From: Brachionus manjavacas
Taxonomy: Eukaryota; Rotifera; Eurotatoria; Ploima; Brachionidae
DNA length: 64,000 bases
Assembly: GCA_019054805.1 (NCBI GenBank)
Contig: JAHQIY010000008.1
Location: forward strand, 2,403,501-2,467,500
Direction of reading: 5' to 3'
The translations under genes and the position numbers were made by a program. Under the pieces are notes generated by a model. It did not search any database and was not told where the DNA came from. It worked only from the letters and a program-made list of their open reading frames with translations. Below are positions 34,701 to 45,763 of this stretch, in pieces. Every line of letters begins with the position of its first letter. The stretch's first letter is position 1.

Positions 34701-37530
34701 ACAAGTCACATGACCATTTTAGAAATCTTCTTTTTTTTCCTTTTTAAAATCTAATTTAAAAACTTTTCAAAATTTTGACCAAAGCCTTTCTGTATTAACC
34801 CTTAAGTACATTTTTTTTAAAAAAAGATAATTTTTTTAGAGGAAAAAATTCTATTATGGGCTTAGAAAGCAAATTTCCGTCACGAACTTTATGTGGAATT
34901 TGAATCGATTTTAAGAGGTTCTAAATGAGCTTTGTCATTAATGGAAGAGCCGCTCTTGACTAAACCAATATTAATTATTAAAATTATTTTAGGAAAAATA
35001 AATAAATTAAAGTATTCATAATTTGAAGTATCTTAATCTTATCGGCTAATGATTTAAATCGATTTGCCGAGAAACTCATCAAAATGATTCGATTCAATGG
35101 CTTCTGATATTTTCGAATAGTTAATGCAAACAAGTGGCTGAGTCTAATTCAACAAGACTACTAAAATCCAAGCTACTAGACCAGCTATTTTTATCATCAT
35201 TAATTTCATGCTTTCCTAGATTAGCCAAATGATAAAACTATTCAAAAGCATTAGTTTGTTTTGCCGAAATCTGTGTTTATCAGTTACAACTTTTTGCGTG
35301 AAATAGCTATATCTCTTGAATGAATCAAAAATTTTCACTAAATAAATTAATTTTCATTATCTAATAAATCAAATTTAAGATTATTTTAACTTATTAACTT
35401 ATCGTTAAGATAAATAATAGCCTCACGAGAAAAAAAATAGAATAAATCACAGGATGCGGTGGTCAGAACAAAACTGCTAGTTACGCAAATAAATTTTGTA
35501 TGCTATTTTTTTTAGTACAAAAAAGTAGCGAGCTTTGATGAAAAAAAATTTCATTGTTATTTTTTTAATAACTCGAGTAAACAAAAAATACAAAAAAAAT
35601 AAATTGAAAAATTTATTAGTATGTTTAGGTAAAAATTATCTAAATTTAAACTAGTTACAAAATTAGATTAAGTAAATATTAGAAATTACTTTAGAAAAAT
35701 TGTGACAAAACAATTTCCTTTAATTTTTTAATATGAAAATGAATTATTTAATTCAAGTCCTGAATTAGGTCTGAAAATTCTTGAGTTAATCCTTAGTTCT
35801 AAATAGATCTCCTGTCGTGAAAAAAAATTTATTGTTTTTTTTATTTTTTCGCAAAATTCATTTTGGGATTTGATTTTAAATTTTTGGACAAAATTAAATT
35901 AAGATACTTTTTAAATCAATTTTATCCACATATTTTGATTGTTGTGAATAAAAAAATCGATCAAGCTTGTTTAAATTAGACTTGTCTTTTATTCTTAAAC
36001 CTTGTGGCAAATAATTTCTTAATTTTTAGTAAATATTTTTTAGTATTTCTTGTATCGACCACGGTTGATCAAGATGCTAAAAACTTCAAATTGATTAAAT
36101 TTGTTTTTGTCAATTTATTTTCACTCAGAGCTATTTATTGTAAATTTGTTTATTTTTCAAATAAAAAAAAATTATTATTTTATTTTGTTTTTTATCAAAT
36201 TTAATTTGTTCACGTTTTCACCTTAAATTTAGTTTATCTCAGGGAAAAATGACCAAAGACTGTACTAAAAAATTGCTAAAAGTATAATTTCAAAAAAGTA
36301 CAAGCTTCCAATGGTTTAGTGGATCCTTGCATGGAAAATTTTTGCTCAAAAATGATTGAAACAGTTTTATTATTAATTTAAAACTACGAAGATAGAAATA
36401 GCGTTCAGTAATGCAAAAGCTGCTAGCTGAACATTTTAATTTTTCAAATCAAGGCATCGTAATAACTTATATACTCATGTCTCAAAACTAGAGACAAATT
36501 GGTATTTACAATCTAAAGCCTAGATTCATTTGCTAATGATTATCTAAGTGATAGAGTAAATATTAGGTTTACAGCTTAAACAAGATTCAATCAAGTTCTT
36601 AGATTTGAAGATAAGATTGCGCAATAGATCCATTAAAAAGGTTCTAATTGAATGCTTTAGTGAAAAATTCAAACACCTGACAATTAAAAAAAAAAGTAAA
36701 TATATCTTAAAACTTTGTAAGAAATTGATTTTGTCTAATTTAAGTCTTGTAGTGTCTCAAGTGCTTGGATTTGTCTTAATATTTTAAGTCAAGTATGAGT
36801 GCTGAATTTTGTATTTTTTTCTGAGTTTGTTTTATATTTTTAAACCCATATCATTCTGAAATTAAGTTTTTTAAGCTATTCAAATTTAAACTTTATCTAT
36901 TTAAGATAAAAGTGGGAAATCAGGTCGGTCTATCGAACTATTCAGTGCTTTGAATAGCTAGCTATTCATCAAATAGCAGCGCATGTTTGCAGATAGATCC
37001 AGACTGGCTCAACTGATCATTCGAAGCAGCCGGCCTAATAGAGCTATTTTTTTCTAATCAAGAATTAAATAAAAAACCATAATGACATACTAATTTCCAA
37101 ATAGATTAATTACTTGTTTTCGTTGGTCATCTAGATCCAAATTCGACCAAATAAAACCAATCTAAATAAACTATTATTATTTAAACCAAAGATTAATATT
37201 TACTCAAGTTATTGTTCGAATTTGGAATTTAAATTTTTTAAATTTTTTATTTTAAAAAAATATTTAGACTTGATATTTGAGTCGGATTTCAAATCTCGAA
37301 TAATAAATTATACAAATTTTTTTTCGGTTTCTGATAAGATATGGTAATGGCTGCTTTTGAAAAAAATAATTTTAACTAAAAATTAAATTTAATCGACCAT
37401 CACTTTTGTTCTTATTTTAGAAAAATCATGCTTTAGAATCAAGAATGTGTTTTACATAAAAAAAAAAAAAACTATCAACAAACCCTGATACATACAGAGC
37501 ATAAATTTTATAGTTTAATATTTTAAAATA
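28720..37530. other. Large gene-free AT-rich region
   Basis: About 8.8 kb. No exon, known element or RNA gene that I can support. Small oddities: a GC-richer 65-base patch near 33236-33300, and a perfect 16-base palindrome GAATAGCTAGCTATTC at 36952-36967. It may hold enhancers or introns of untranslated exons for the gene at 37.5 kb. Confidence 0.5.
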
Positions 37531-39208
37531 ATGAGCGAGTGTGATGCTTTTAAATTAATTGAAGAATTTATAAAAAAGTCCTCGGATGTGCCGAATATGA
37601 AGGAAAACAATTTGGAACTGCCGCCGAGCTTATTGTGCATAACCAGCTCTGAGTATTCGATAACAAACTCGTCGTCATCTTCGTTTATTTCCTCCTATCT
37701 TGGCTTGAACAAGTCGAGCAAAGAGCAGACCCTTTTGGAGACGCCACCAGAGACCCCTGAACAAATAAAAACAATACAATTGCCGTCAAAAGACGACAAT
37801 TTAAAGCCCAACAGACCATATAGCTATTATGTAGCCACTAATTTTCATCCACTGGATCTTTCCATTTTGACCACTCAAACCGATGCACCGCTGGAAGAAA
37901 CAACTGCCGAAAATGGCGTAAAAAGACGGACAAAAAAACAAAATAGAGATGAAAGCAAACGACTTAGTATGAGCTTGAGTGACATAAAGACAAGTGAAGC
38001 TATTGGACCGTCCAAAAAAACTTATTCATTTTTCAAGCTAAATTCAAAAAAGTCAAAAAGTAACCAGCACAATTTGGACAAAGATTTTGAAGAGACAGAT
38101 GACGAAGCTTTCGCCAAATCGTCCCAGAATAGCTTCAAAAGAATGTCCGTGTTTAATTCGACAATGCCGGCAAGATTTGACCCCAAAACCAGGCCCTCAC
38201 ACTCGCCAAATCAGCACCAACCTGGCAAGTTGAACAAATTTTTTCGCAATTTGTTCCGAATAAACGAGAAAAAAAGCGAAGACCTGGACACTAGTCAGAC
38301 AAATTTTAAATTTTCGCGCTTATTCAGCTTCAGACACAGTCACCATGAAGGCAAAAATTTCAGGTTCAATTCAAATAGCAAACAAACAGACAGATCGAAT
38401 TCAACTTCGACCAATGACACCCAGTGTCCATTGCAGCTGGTGGTCACCGACGAACAGCCGTCAAAGATAATCCTGCCGCAGATTAGTCTAAAACACGAGA
38501 TTTTGTCCGAACAGTGCTCGCCAGAGTCAAGGGACCTGGCCGAGTTCAACGAATCATACAAACTAGACAATTTAGAAGTTTTGAAAGAAAAATTTTACTC
38601 CGAAGTTGCTGAGCGTTTGAAAAAAATCGCCTCCTGTACCAACTCGTCGGTCAATTTTTCCCAAGAAAAATCTAGTCTGTCCAGCATTGATCTCATAGAC
38701 ATACCTTACATAGATGACGAGGACGAGCAATCAGTAGACAATCTTTACTCATGCAGTGACTTGACTATTAGCCAAGCTAGTTCCAAACTGCTCAAGACAG
38801 ACATGAGCGATCTGGTCATTGAGGAATACAAGCTGCATGACTTTATCAAGAATTCGACTTATGCTAAATTTGATGAATTGGCAGTCGAGTTTTTGAACAA
38901 ATACGATTCAGTGTGGAACAAGATTGCCATTCTTTTTGAATTGATAAACAGAAGTGTTCAAATTGTGAAAAATATGGAGCCCAAAAGTGAACTCAACCAG
39001 GCGTTGATCATGAAATTAAAGGAAATAGCCGCAAATTACATACACGATAAGTATTGTGATTGGATTTACAAGAATGGCGGATGGGTGAGAAAAATTCAGA
39101 GTTTTTTTTTACTTAAGTTTATTTAAAATTGTTAAATGTTTATTTTTTTAGAAATCGGTTCCGGATATAATTTCGCTGCCTCGAGAGAGTAACGAAAGAT
39201 GCCACTGA
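37531..39208 (+). CDS. Bcl-2-family-like protein with a very long disordered N-terminal region
   Basis: Two exons, 37531-39084 and 39152-39208, give 536 residues. Residues 1-440 are Ser/Lys/Asn-rich and look disordered, with basic patches. Residues 446-521 resemble the central Bcl-2 fold. FDELAVEFLNKYDSVW leads into a BH1-like NKIAILFELI (compare F..VVEELF..VNWGRIVAFFEF in BCL2). A helix follows, then a BH2-like CDWIYKNGGW-KSV (compare TWIQDNGGWDAF); the exon junction falls right after GGW, the usual place for a BCL2-family intron. The end is SLPRESNERCH, with no membrane anchor. I see no clear BH3 helix; the N-terminal DAFKLIEEFIKK could be a BH4-like helix. A role in apoptosis is inference only. 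Membership rests on BH1/BH2 motifs and the intron position. Confidence 0.65.
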
Positions 39209-39582
39209 TATGATTGTACAGAGACTCGTGTTAGAATCGTTTATTTTTGTTTTTTTTTTGAATATAATTAATCCCTGAGTTAAGGCTTAAAAGTGTGTAT
39301 TTTAATTTTTTCATTTTGTTGTAAAGTTTATTTTTCTCGTAAATAAAAAAATACTAGAAATTTATTGAATATACAAAAATACTAAAGTTCGAATTAATGG
39401 TAATTTTTTTTTAGTTTATCCACTATTTTTATAAAACCATTCAAATATTTAAGCTATCCATCAGTTACTTTATAAAGAATAAAATCTAATTAAATAAAAT
39501 TTTAGTGTTTTTTTTTCTCATTTTTACTATGAAAATTAAGTTTAACATTTTTTTTTTAAGCTTAAATTTTTCTCAATTGATA
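39209..39582. other. 3' flank, nothing recognised
   Basis: AT-rich, presumably the 3' UTR and downstream flank of the Bcl-2-like gene. Confidence 0.4.
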
Positions 39583-39773
39583 CAGTGTCGGAAATTAACA
39601 TGTCACATCATATCATCTGATACCAGCTATTATCATTTAATATCAGATAATATCAGGTGAATTAAAATTTGAATTTCTAGTGTAAAATATGTAAATAATT
39701 ATTTTTTTCATGATATTAGCTGATATCATATGATATCAGATGATATGATGTGACAAGTTAATTTCCGGCAATG
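39583..39773. mobile_element. 191-bp mariner-type MITE
   Basis: TA on both sides (39581-39582, 39774-39775). Ends CAGTGTCGGAAATTAACATG and, inverted, CATTGCCGGAAATTAACTTG; inverted similarity continues for about 45 bases (GTCACATCATATCATCTGAT). The interior is rich in ATATCA/TGATAT half-sites, making the whole element nearly one hairpin. No coding capacity. Confidence 0.9.
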
Positions 39774-40480
39774 TATCATAATCTTTATTTATTTGTTTAT
39801 ATTTACCTTCAGATATTAAAAAATAAAAAAAAATAAAGAGTAAAATAAGTTTAAAAAAAATGGATAATTCAAAACCCGAAATGAATAGTAATGAAAGGTG
39901 CTACATGTTTAAGCATTAAACTTTTCAGGAAAGGAAGTTTACAATTAATAAATTATACTTTTCATTTTTAAAATAATTTTGATTTAAAAAAATGCTGACC
40001 CTGTTAATTTTTAATTGCTTTTAAATATTAAGGAAACGCTCAACAACCTAGAAATAAATTTTTCACTTAATTTATTATAATTCGCAAATTAGCATCAATT
40101 AATGAAAAAAAAAAATACATGAACAAAATCATTTATTTACTTGATGGAAAAAAAAATTACTTTTGAATTTATCTGTGCAAATTTTTAAATTCTGAAAAAA
40201 AAATATAAACTTGAAGTCATTTTATATTTTAAATTTATGGTGATTTACTTTAGAAAGACGGATCCAAATTTTTTGTAATTAGCCATGTAAATTTTCAAAA
40301 AGTATTATTTATTTTTTATGAATTTTTGAGCTGATACATAAACTAAATTAATTTTTCGAATAATTAATACTAAAAAAACTAAAAAATTTTACTGGAGTAG
40401 CAAAATAGAAAATTCTTTTGATAGAAAATAATTTTTTATTAACTTTGATTGACAGATTTAAGGCAACTTTTGTAAATTTA
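39774..40480. other. Intergenic, nothing recognised
   Basis: AT-rich, no supportable content. Confidence 0.4.
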
Positions 40481-41000
40481 ATATCTTTATCAATTATGAA
40501 GCCTAATAAAAGATTTCCCTTCTTACTAAGATGTCTTCATCTCCTATACTGACCTTTTCTGGATACAATTTTTTGTTATTAGAAAAAATCATGCAAAAAG
40601 TTTTAGACCATTTGATATCAATTTTGTTAAAAGGACACCATTTATTTAAAATCTTTGCTGAAAAATTTTTCAAAGCTGTTTCAAGATCTCAAGATCAGAG
40701 ATACTAATTTTTGTATCATTTGCAAACTTTTCGATATTTAGATTTTTAGATAAAAAGGGTCAATATTAACAAAAATAAGAAAAAAGAGTTAGCCCAAAAC
40801 TGATCCCTGTGGTACACCTAATTTTAATTTAAGGGTTTTAGTCATTTTACTACCAATTCTAATTAGCTGAGATCTATTTTCAAATTATTTTGAAAAAAGG
40901 CCTAAAGAAGAATTGTCAAAATCATAATGAAAAAGTTTTAAAAGTAACAAATTTGAATCTACGAAATCAAAGACTTTTCTAAAGTAAATAAACAAATAAT
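40480..41000 (-). mobile_element. LINE reverse-transcriptase fragment
   Basis: Minus-strand pieces read VFDFVDSNLLLLKLFHYDF, then FENRSQLIRIGS, then KLKLGVPQGSVLG and LFFLIFVNI. This is the classic AFD...LL.KL / nR.q.V.i / GVPQGSVLGP order of an RT palm in CR1/Jockey-like LINEs. Decayed YADD-region and thumb pieces follow with frame changes. No ends found. Confidence 0.75.
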
Positions 41001-41500
41001 ATAAACTAAATAAATTTTTCGAAAAATTAATAAAAAAACTAAAAAATTTAATTTAATTTTAGGATGGCTCTTTTTTGTAATTTTTTTAATTCAACCTTTG
41101 AAACGGATTCAAAATTTCCTTTATCCCACAAGATTTTGACTGATCAAATCTTTTAATTTTTTGTTGATTTTTTTTCTTGAATATTTTTTAAAATTAATTT
41201 ATTTACAAAATTTAATGAATTTTTTTTTTATCTAGCAAAATGTGTTAAAAGGATGGCAAATTTAAATCTTAAATGATAATAATTGTTTTAATCGACTAAC
41301 CTTTTTTACTCCTGAATAAAATACAAACTAAAGAATATTATTTTTAAAAATAGGTTATGGAATCCTCCGATTCAATACTGCATTGTGTGATCAGTTTTTT
41401 TGGATCATTACGTAGAAAATAAATAAATTTTAACTGTCCGAACTCTAAAAAAACTAAGTTCCAAATTTCGGAATTTCTACATCAGATTCCGTTCTGCTAC
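41001..41500. other. Intergenic, nothing recognised
   Basis: AT-rich filler between LINE fragments. Confidence 0.4.
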
Positions 41501-41509
41501 ATATCCTAT

Positions 41510-42870
41510 TTAGTGATTCTATGTAGCGACAATTGGCGAGGAATACCAATGCTACCAATAGCAAGCAAGGCGTTCTGTAGCATGACTCTGGGTAGAATCA
41601 TGGTAGCATTGTATTTAGAGAAAAACAAGCAGGGTTTAGAAGAGGAAGTATAGTTCAAATGTTTGCTCTTAGAAACACCATTAAATAAAGTCTAGAATGA
41701 AACTGTTGATTGTTCGTAAACTTTATTTGGCTTCAAGAAAGACTTTTATAGCAATTTTAAATCTTATGGCCTGCCACAGATGATAGTGATTGATTAAACT
41801 CTTTAACGAGAAATTTGAGTGCTGCGAAATCTAGAAAAGGACAATCTTAGAGCAACAAGGTGTTTACAGGAGTAAGACAAGACTGCGGTATCTGTACATA
41901 TTCCAAATTCTGATTGACTGAGTCATAAACAAAATAACTGTAAGCCTGAAGGGTATACAGTGGAGGCTAACAGTAAGATTCGAGGACTAATACTTTGTGG
42001 AAGATTTGGTGTTAATGAGCAATAAAAAAACTGACTTAATAAGTACAGTGGTGTTCCGAAATTAGTAATTTACTGAATTTTACGTAAATATTGTAAATTT
42101 CGAACATTTTACGTAAATTTATCTTAAAAAAATCTCCAAAAAATTGAAATAAATTGGCACTTTTTTAAAAAAATTGAAATTTCATTAAAAGCTAATCAAA
42201 AGTTTTAATAAGGATAAAAAAATTTCAATTTTTTTAAAAAAGTGCCAAATTATTTCAATTTTTTGGACATTTTTTTTTTAACATAAATTTACGTAAAATC
42301 TAGTAAATTTCCGTGTTTTTATTTTTGTTAATTTACGTAAATTTACAATATTTTACGTAAAATTCAGTAAATTTACTTTTTTTTTACGTAAATTATCGTA
42401 AATTTCTTAATCCAGAACACCACTGTATCATCAGTGCAGCGATGGAATTAAATAAAAATATTAAGAGTAGTCTAGTTAAAACAAAAGGTGCCTTTTCTAG
42501 ACTGCGACCAACATGAAAATTATATGCTGTACAACAACCTAGTAAAAGCAGCACTTATTTACGGGAGCGATATGGCTGATACAGATAGGAAAAGTCTGAA
42601 CACCTTTCACAGTGGAAGGCTAAGTAGAATATATTGGTCTTGCATATTTTCATACACTGAACTATACATATGGACGAATTTCGAATCAATTAGTCAATGT
42701 ATCAAGATTAAAAGACTGCGATTGCTTGTACTTTAAATTAAAGGAACACGTATTCCAAACATAGCCCTTTAATGTACACTTTATGGGTGATGGAAGGTTA
42801 GACCACCAGTAACTACTAACAGAGGCGCCGCACCGTACTGACCACACCAGCGCTCCCGAACAAAGCGTAT
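41510..42870 (+). mobile_element. Heavily decayed LINE (RT and C-terminal part), split by a MITE
   Basis: Plus-strand reading shows NWRGIPMLPIASKAFCSMTL and KNKQGFRRGSIVQ (the NWRGI..L.v.sKvf / QAGFR.G block). TGVRQDCGI follows near 41860, then KGIQWRL. Beyond the MITE come LVKAALIYGSDMADTDRKSL, NTFHSGRLSRIYW, TRIPNIAL and a TLYG-WKVRPPVTTNRG tail. This is the usual order for a LINE family ending in LYGSETW / RCLR.I / RIP..AL..TP.GKRRRGRP. Many stops and frame changes: an old copy. The MITE at 42046-42425 interrupts it. Confidence 0.85.
42046..42425. mobile_element. 380-bp mariner-type MITE nested in a LINE
   Basis: TA on both sides (42044-42045, 42426-42427). Ends CAGTGGTGTTCCGAAATTAG and, inverted, CAGTGGTGTTCTGGATTAAG. 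Nearly the whole length is inverted repeat: for example TTGGCACTTTTTTAAAAAAA at about 42150 against its complement at about 42230, and many TTTACGTAAA motifs. The start CAGTG plus CGAAATTA resembles the MITE at 39583. Confidence 0.92.
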
Positions 42871-44315
42871 TTAAATTTCCACAAATATGTAGATGAATCT
42901 AAAAAAAAATTTAAAAAAATTCTAAATAAAGTTTTATAATTATATGTTAAATTGATTAATTTGATTAGTTTATTCCTCTTCGTCTTCTTTCCTAAAAAGA
43001 AAAAATGAATAAGAACAACAACAGAATTTTGTTATAAATTGAATATTTACTGTTTTCACTTTTTTATGTAAATATAAAACAGGCAAAGAACTCCAAAATT
43101 AAATGAAAAAAAAATAAAAAAATCATTGTAAGTGAAATGACCAGAATAACAAGAAAAAAAGATAAAATCAATAAAAATTAAAACACGAAACGTTAAAACT
43201 ACTTAAATCTAAAACACTCGGAACTAAATTATTCCTTTAACAGGAACAGATCTTAAAAAAAAATTTCATTTGTTACCGTCTCCTTAAAAAATAATTTTTG
43301 ATATTTTGATGAAAATCAAATGTGATTATTTGAGATTTTCATAAGAATCAAATTTTAAATATTGGTTTCCTCATTTGAATTTTTTTTACTTACGATTTTA
43401 TGATTTAAATTTTTTAAGGAAAATATATGGACCCACTGAAACTTGTTCTGTTCTCCAATTTAAACCACTACACCGAAATGCTTCTTTAAAATGCGAAATA
43501 TTAATTTTTATGTAAAATAAATATCAAATGATTAGATTTTATTAAAAGAGATATTTTGAATATTATCTTGTTTGACTTTTTATTAATAAAGCCAATTCTT
43601 TTTTCGGCTTTTTTGCTTTAAGGTTTATTGAAAAATGTTAAACAGAAAACAGAAACCTGTCAAATGTAAAATCTTTTTTGTCCCAATGCTAAAATTATCA
43701 ATAATAGAAGTTTTGTTGTACTCTAGCGAGAGTGGTTCCTACAGATACTATTTATACACCTTTGGTGTTATTTTATTTTAAATAGAAAAAAATTAAAACA
43801 TAATATTTTTTTAGTAAGTAAGCAATTTTTTTTCATAAATAGCTAAATTGTGTAAGAGAGACATTTTTTTTTATAATTTTATACATTAAGCTAGCAGTAA
43901 TTCTAAATAGCAATATTATTTTTAAGTATCTAAAATTTAGTCATAAGATTTTCAAAGATAAGATATTTTTAACTAATAATGTTCAACATTAATATTATTA
44001 AGTAATTAATTAAATTTAACAAATTTTAATATATATATATTAAATAATAAGGTGAAAAGTTGATTTATTTATAAAATATTTGAAAAAAAAATTGCTCAAC
44101 TGGTCACTTTCATTTAGACGAGAAAGCTTAATTATTTTTCGAACAATTTTCTTCAAAATTTCTAAATATTAATGAAACCATTTAATCCGGTTTGGTCAGT
44201 GTCTCTCTATTTTTTTAATTTTTAAAATTTATCAAAAACTAATTAGTTCAATATTCTGTTTCTATTCTGGCTTACTTCGACTTAATCAGTTGAATCACTT
44301 TTGTTTATTTATATA
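42871..44315. other. Intergenic, nothing recognised
   Basis: AT-rich, no gene or element that I can support. Confidence 0.4.
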
Positions 44316-45763
44316 GTAAGACAGCCTAATTATTTTATGTGTGAACGGGGTGACAACTTTTAAATTAGCTTAGAAAATTATTAATTTTCAATAGGCATTG
44401 GGATTTTTTTCTAAAAATAAGTAATTGAGTGTCCAGAGAATTTAAATAAATAAACAGCTTGTAGAAAATAAAAATTTTTTCTAATTTTATTTGAGTCAAA
44501 AAATTAAATTGGTCAAAATGGGTGATTTTCTATCAAATTATGTATTTGTTTTAGGGTTTAAATCCCAGATATATTAATTTTATTTAAATCACATTTTTTG
44601 CCATTTAATCTAAAAAATGTTCAAAGAATTTGCTAACGGAAAAAAATTTTTACATTTTTTTTTTTAGACGGACATTTTAAAGGGGTGAATTTTTGGGCCA
44701 ATTCGGTTAATAGGGTATCACCTAATTAGTGCCAAAATTCACGCAATAAACCTTGAAAATAACTCATTTAACCCATATTACCTTTTTAAAAAATAGATGG
44801 TCACCCTATTAACCCATTTAGACCTTTATTTTTTTATATTTTTCACTGATTAAACCATGTAATACAATTTCTGAAATTTTAAAAATTTAAGTTTATTCTA
44901 AATTGGAATTTTTCAAAAAAACAAATGGCAAGTTTTTTTTTCTATTTTACATTTTTAGAAATAATTGCAGAATTAAATTTCAAATATTACTATGGTTAAG
45001 CATTGAGTTTTGATTTAACAACGTAATTTCAAAATTTTAAAAAAGTTAAATAGAAATAAAAACTTGCCAAATGAATCCATTAAAATTTAAATTGAAACGA
45101 TAATTTTTTAAATTGTACAACTGCGTTGTTTTCTTTTATATACTAAAAAATTTTTTTCTAGAAAAAGTTGAAATTTGCAATAAAATGAGAGAGAAAATAA
45201 ATTTTTTTTTATTCATATCTTTATTGCTCTTTTTGTTTAAAAGAAAAAAAAATAATATAAAAGCCCCAAAATAAAGAGAATAAAAATCCTCAGAAATCTA
45301 TAATGCAAAAAGGACCAATTTTTTGCTTTTTATGTGATCTTAATTTTGATTTAGAGACCTCTAGTTCAAAATCATGGTTAACGTGTGAGACTTGCCAAAA
45401 CTGGATTTGCCCCGAATGTCTACCGTTAAGTTTTAGTAAAGATCAGCCAAAAGAGTATATTTGTCAAGAGTGTCAATAGTTTAAAAAATAACACTTTTTG
45501 TTTTTTCTTATTTATAATTGTTTGATTTTTTTCTAAAATTGACATAAAATTTATTATTGAATTTTTTAATTAAGTAACGCAGTTTTGTTAAAAAGATGTA
45601 ACAGGGTTAACCGAATTACCCCTCACCCCATTAACCCAGGCAGCTAACCGGGTGACCCAAAAATTTCGGACTAAATGGGTGATTAAAATTCGCGTTTTCT
45701 ATTGTTACTGAGTCTTTAAGAAAGATTAACAAAAAAATAGGTGACCCGGTTAGGCCGTCTTAC
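44316..45763. mobile_element. 1.45-kb TA-flanked inverted-repeat element with subterminal motif arrays
   Basis: TA on both sides (44314-44315, 45764-45765). Ends GTAAGACAGCCTAA and, inverted, GTAAGACGGCCTAA. Both halves carry scattered copies, in both orientations, of GGGTGA/TCACCC and TTAACCC/GGGTTAA-like words, densest at 44690-44830 and 45600-45760, which may be subterminal binding sites. Inside is one short intact ORF (45303-45479). No transposase is visible, so it is probably non-autonomous. Confidence 0.75.
45303..45479 (+). CDS. 58-residue eight-cysteine PHD-like zinc-finger ORF
   Basis: An intact ATG-to-TAG frame in the right half of the TA-flanked element. Cysteines lie at 8, 11, 28, 31, 36, 39, 54 and 57: CFLC, then W25-L-T-CETCQNWICPEC, then YICQEC. 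This is the PHD order (CxxC, W-x-x-CxxCxxW-x-x-x-x-C, YxCxxC), except that the usual zinc-binding His after the Trp is replaced by Cys36. PHD fingers usually read histone tails; here the finger is nearly the whole protein. It could be a transposon accessory protein, a captured host exon, or the end of a longer spliced protein. The clean frame amid noncoding DNA and the complete set of metal ligands make chance unlikely. Confidence 0.65.
   Translation: MQKGPIFCFLCDLNFDLETSSSKSWLTCETCQNWICPECLPLSFSKDQPKEYICQECQ

Noticed and set aside
36952-36967. Perfect 16-base palindrome GAATAGCTAGCTATTC
   Set aside because: Single occurrence, no neighbouring structure; expected occasionally by chance.
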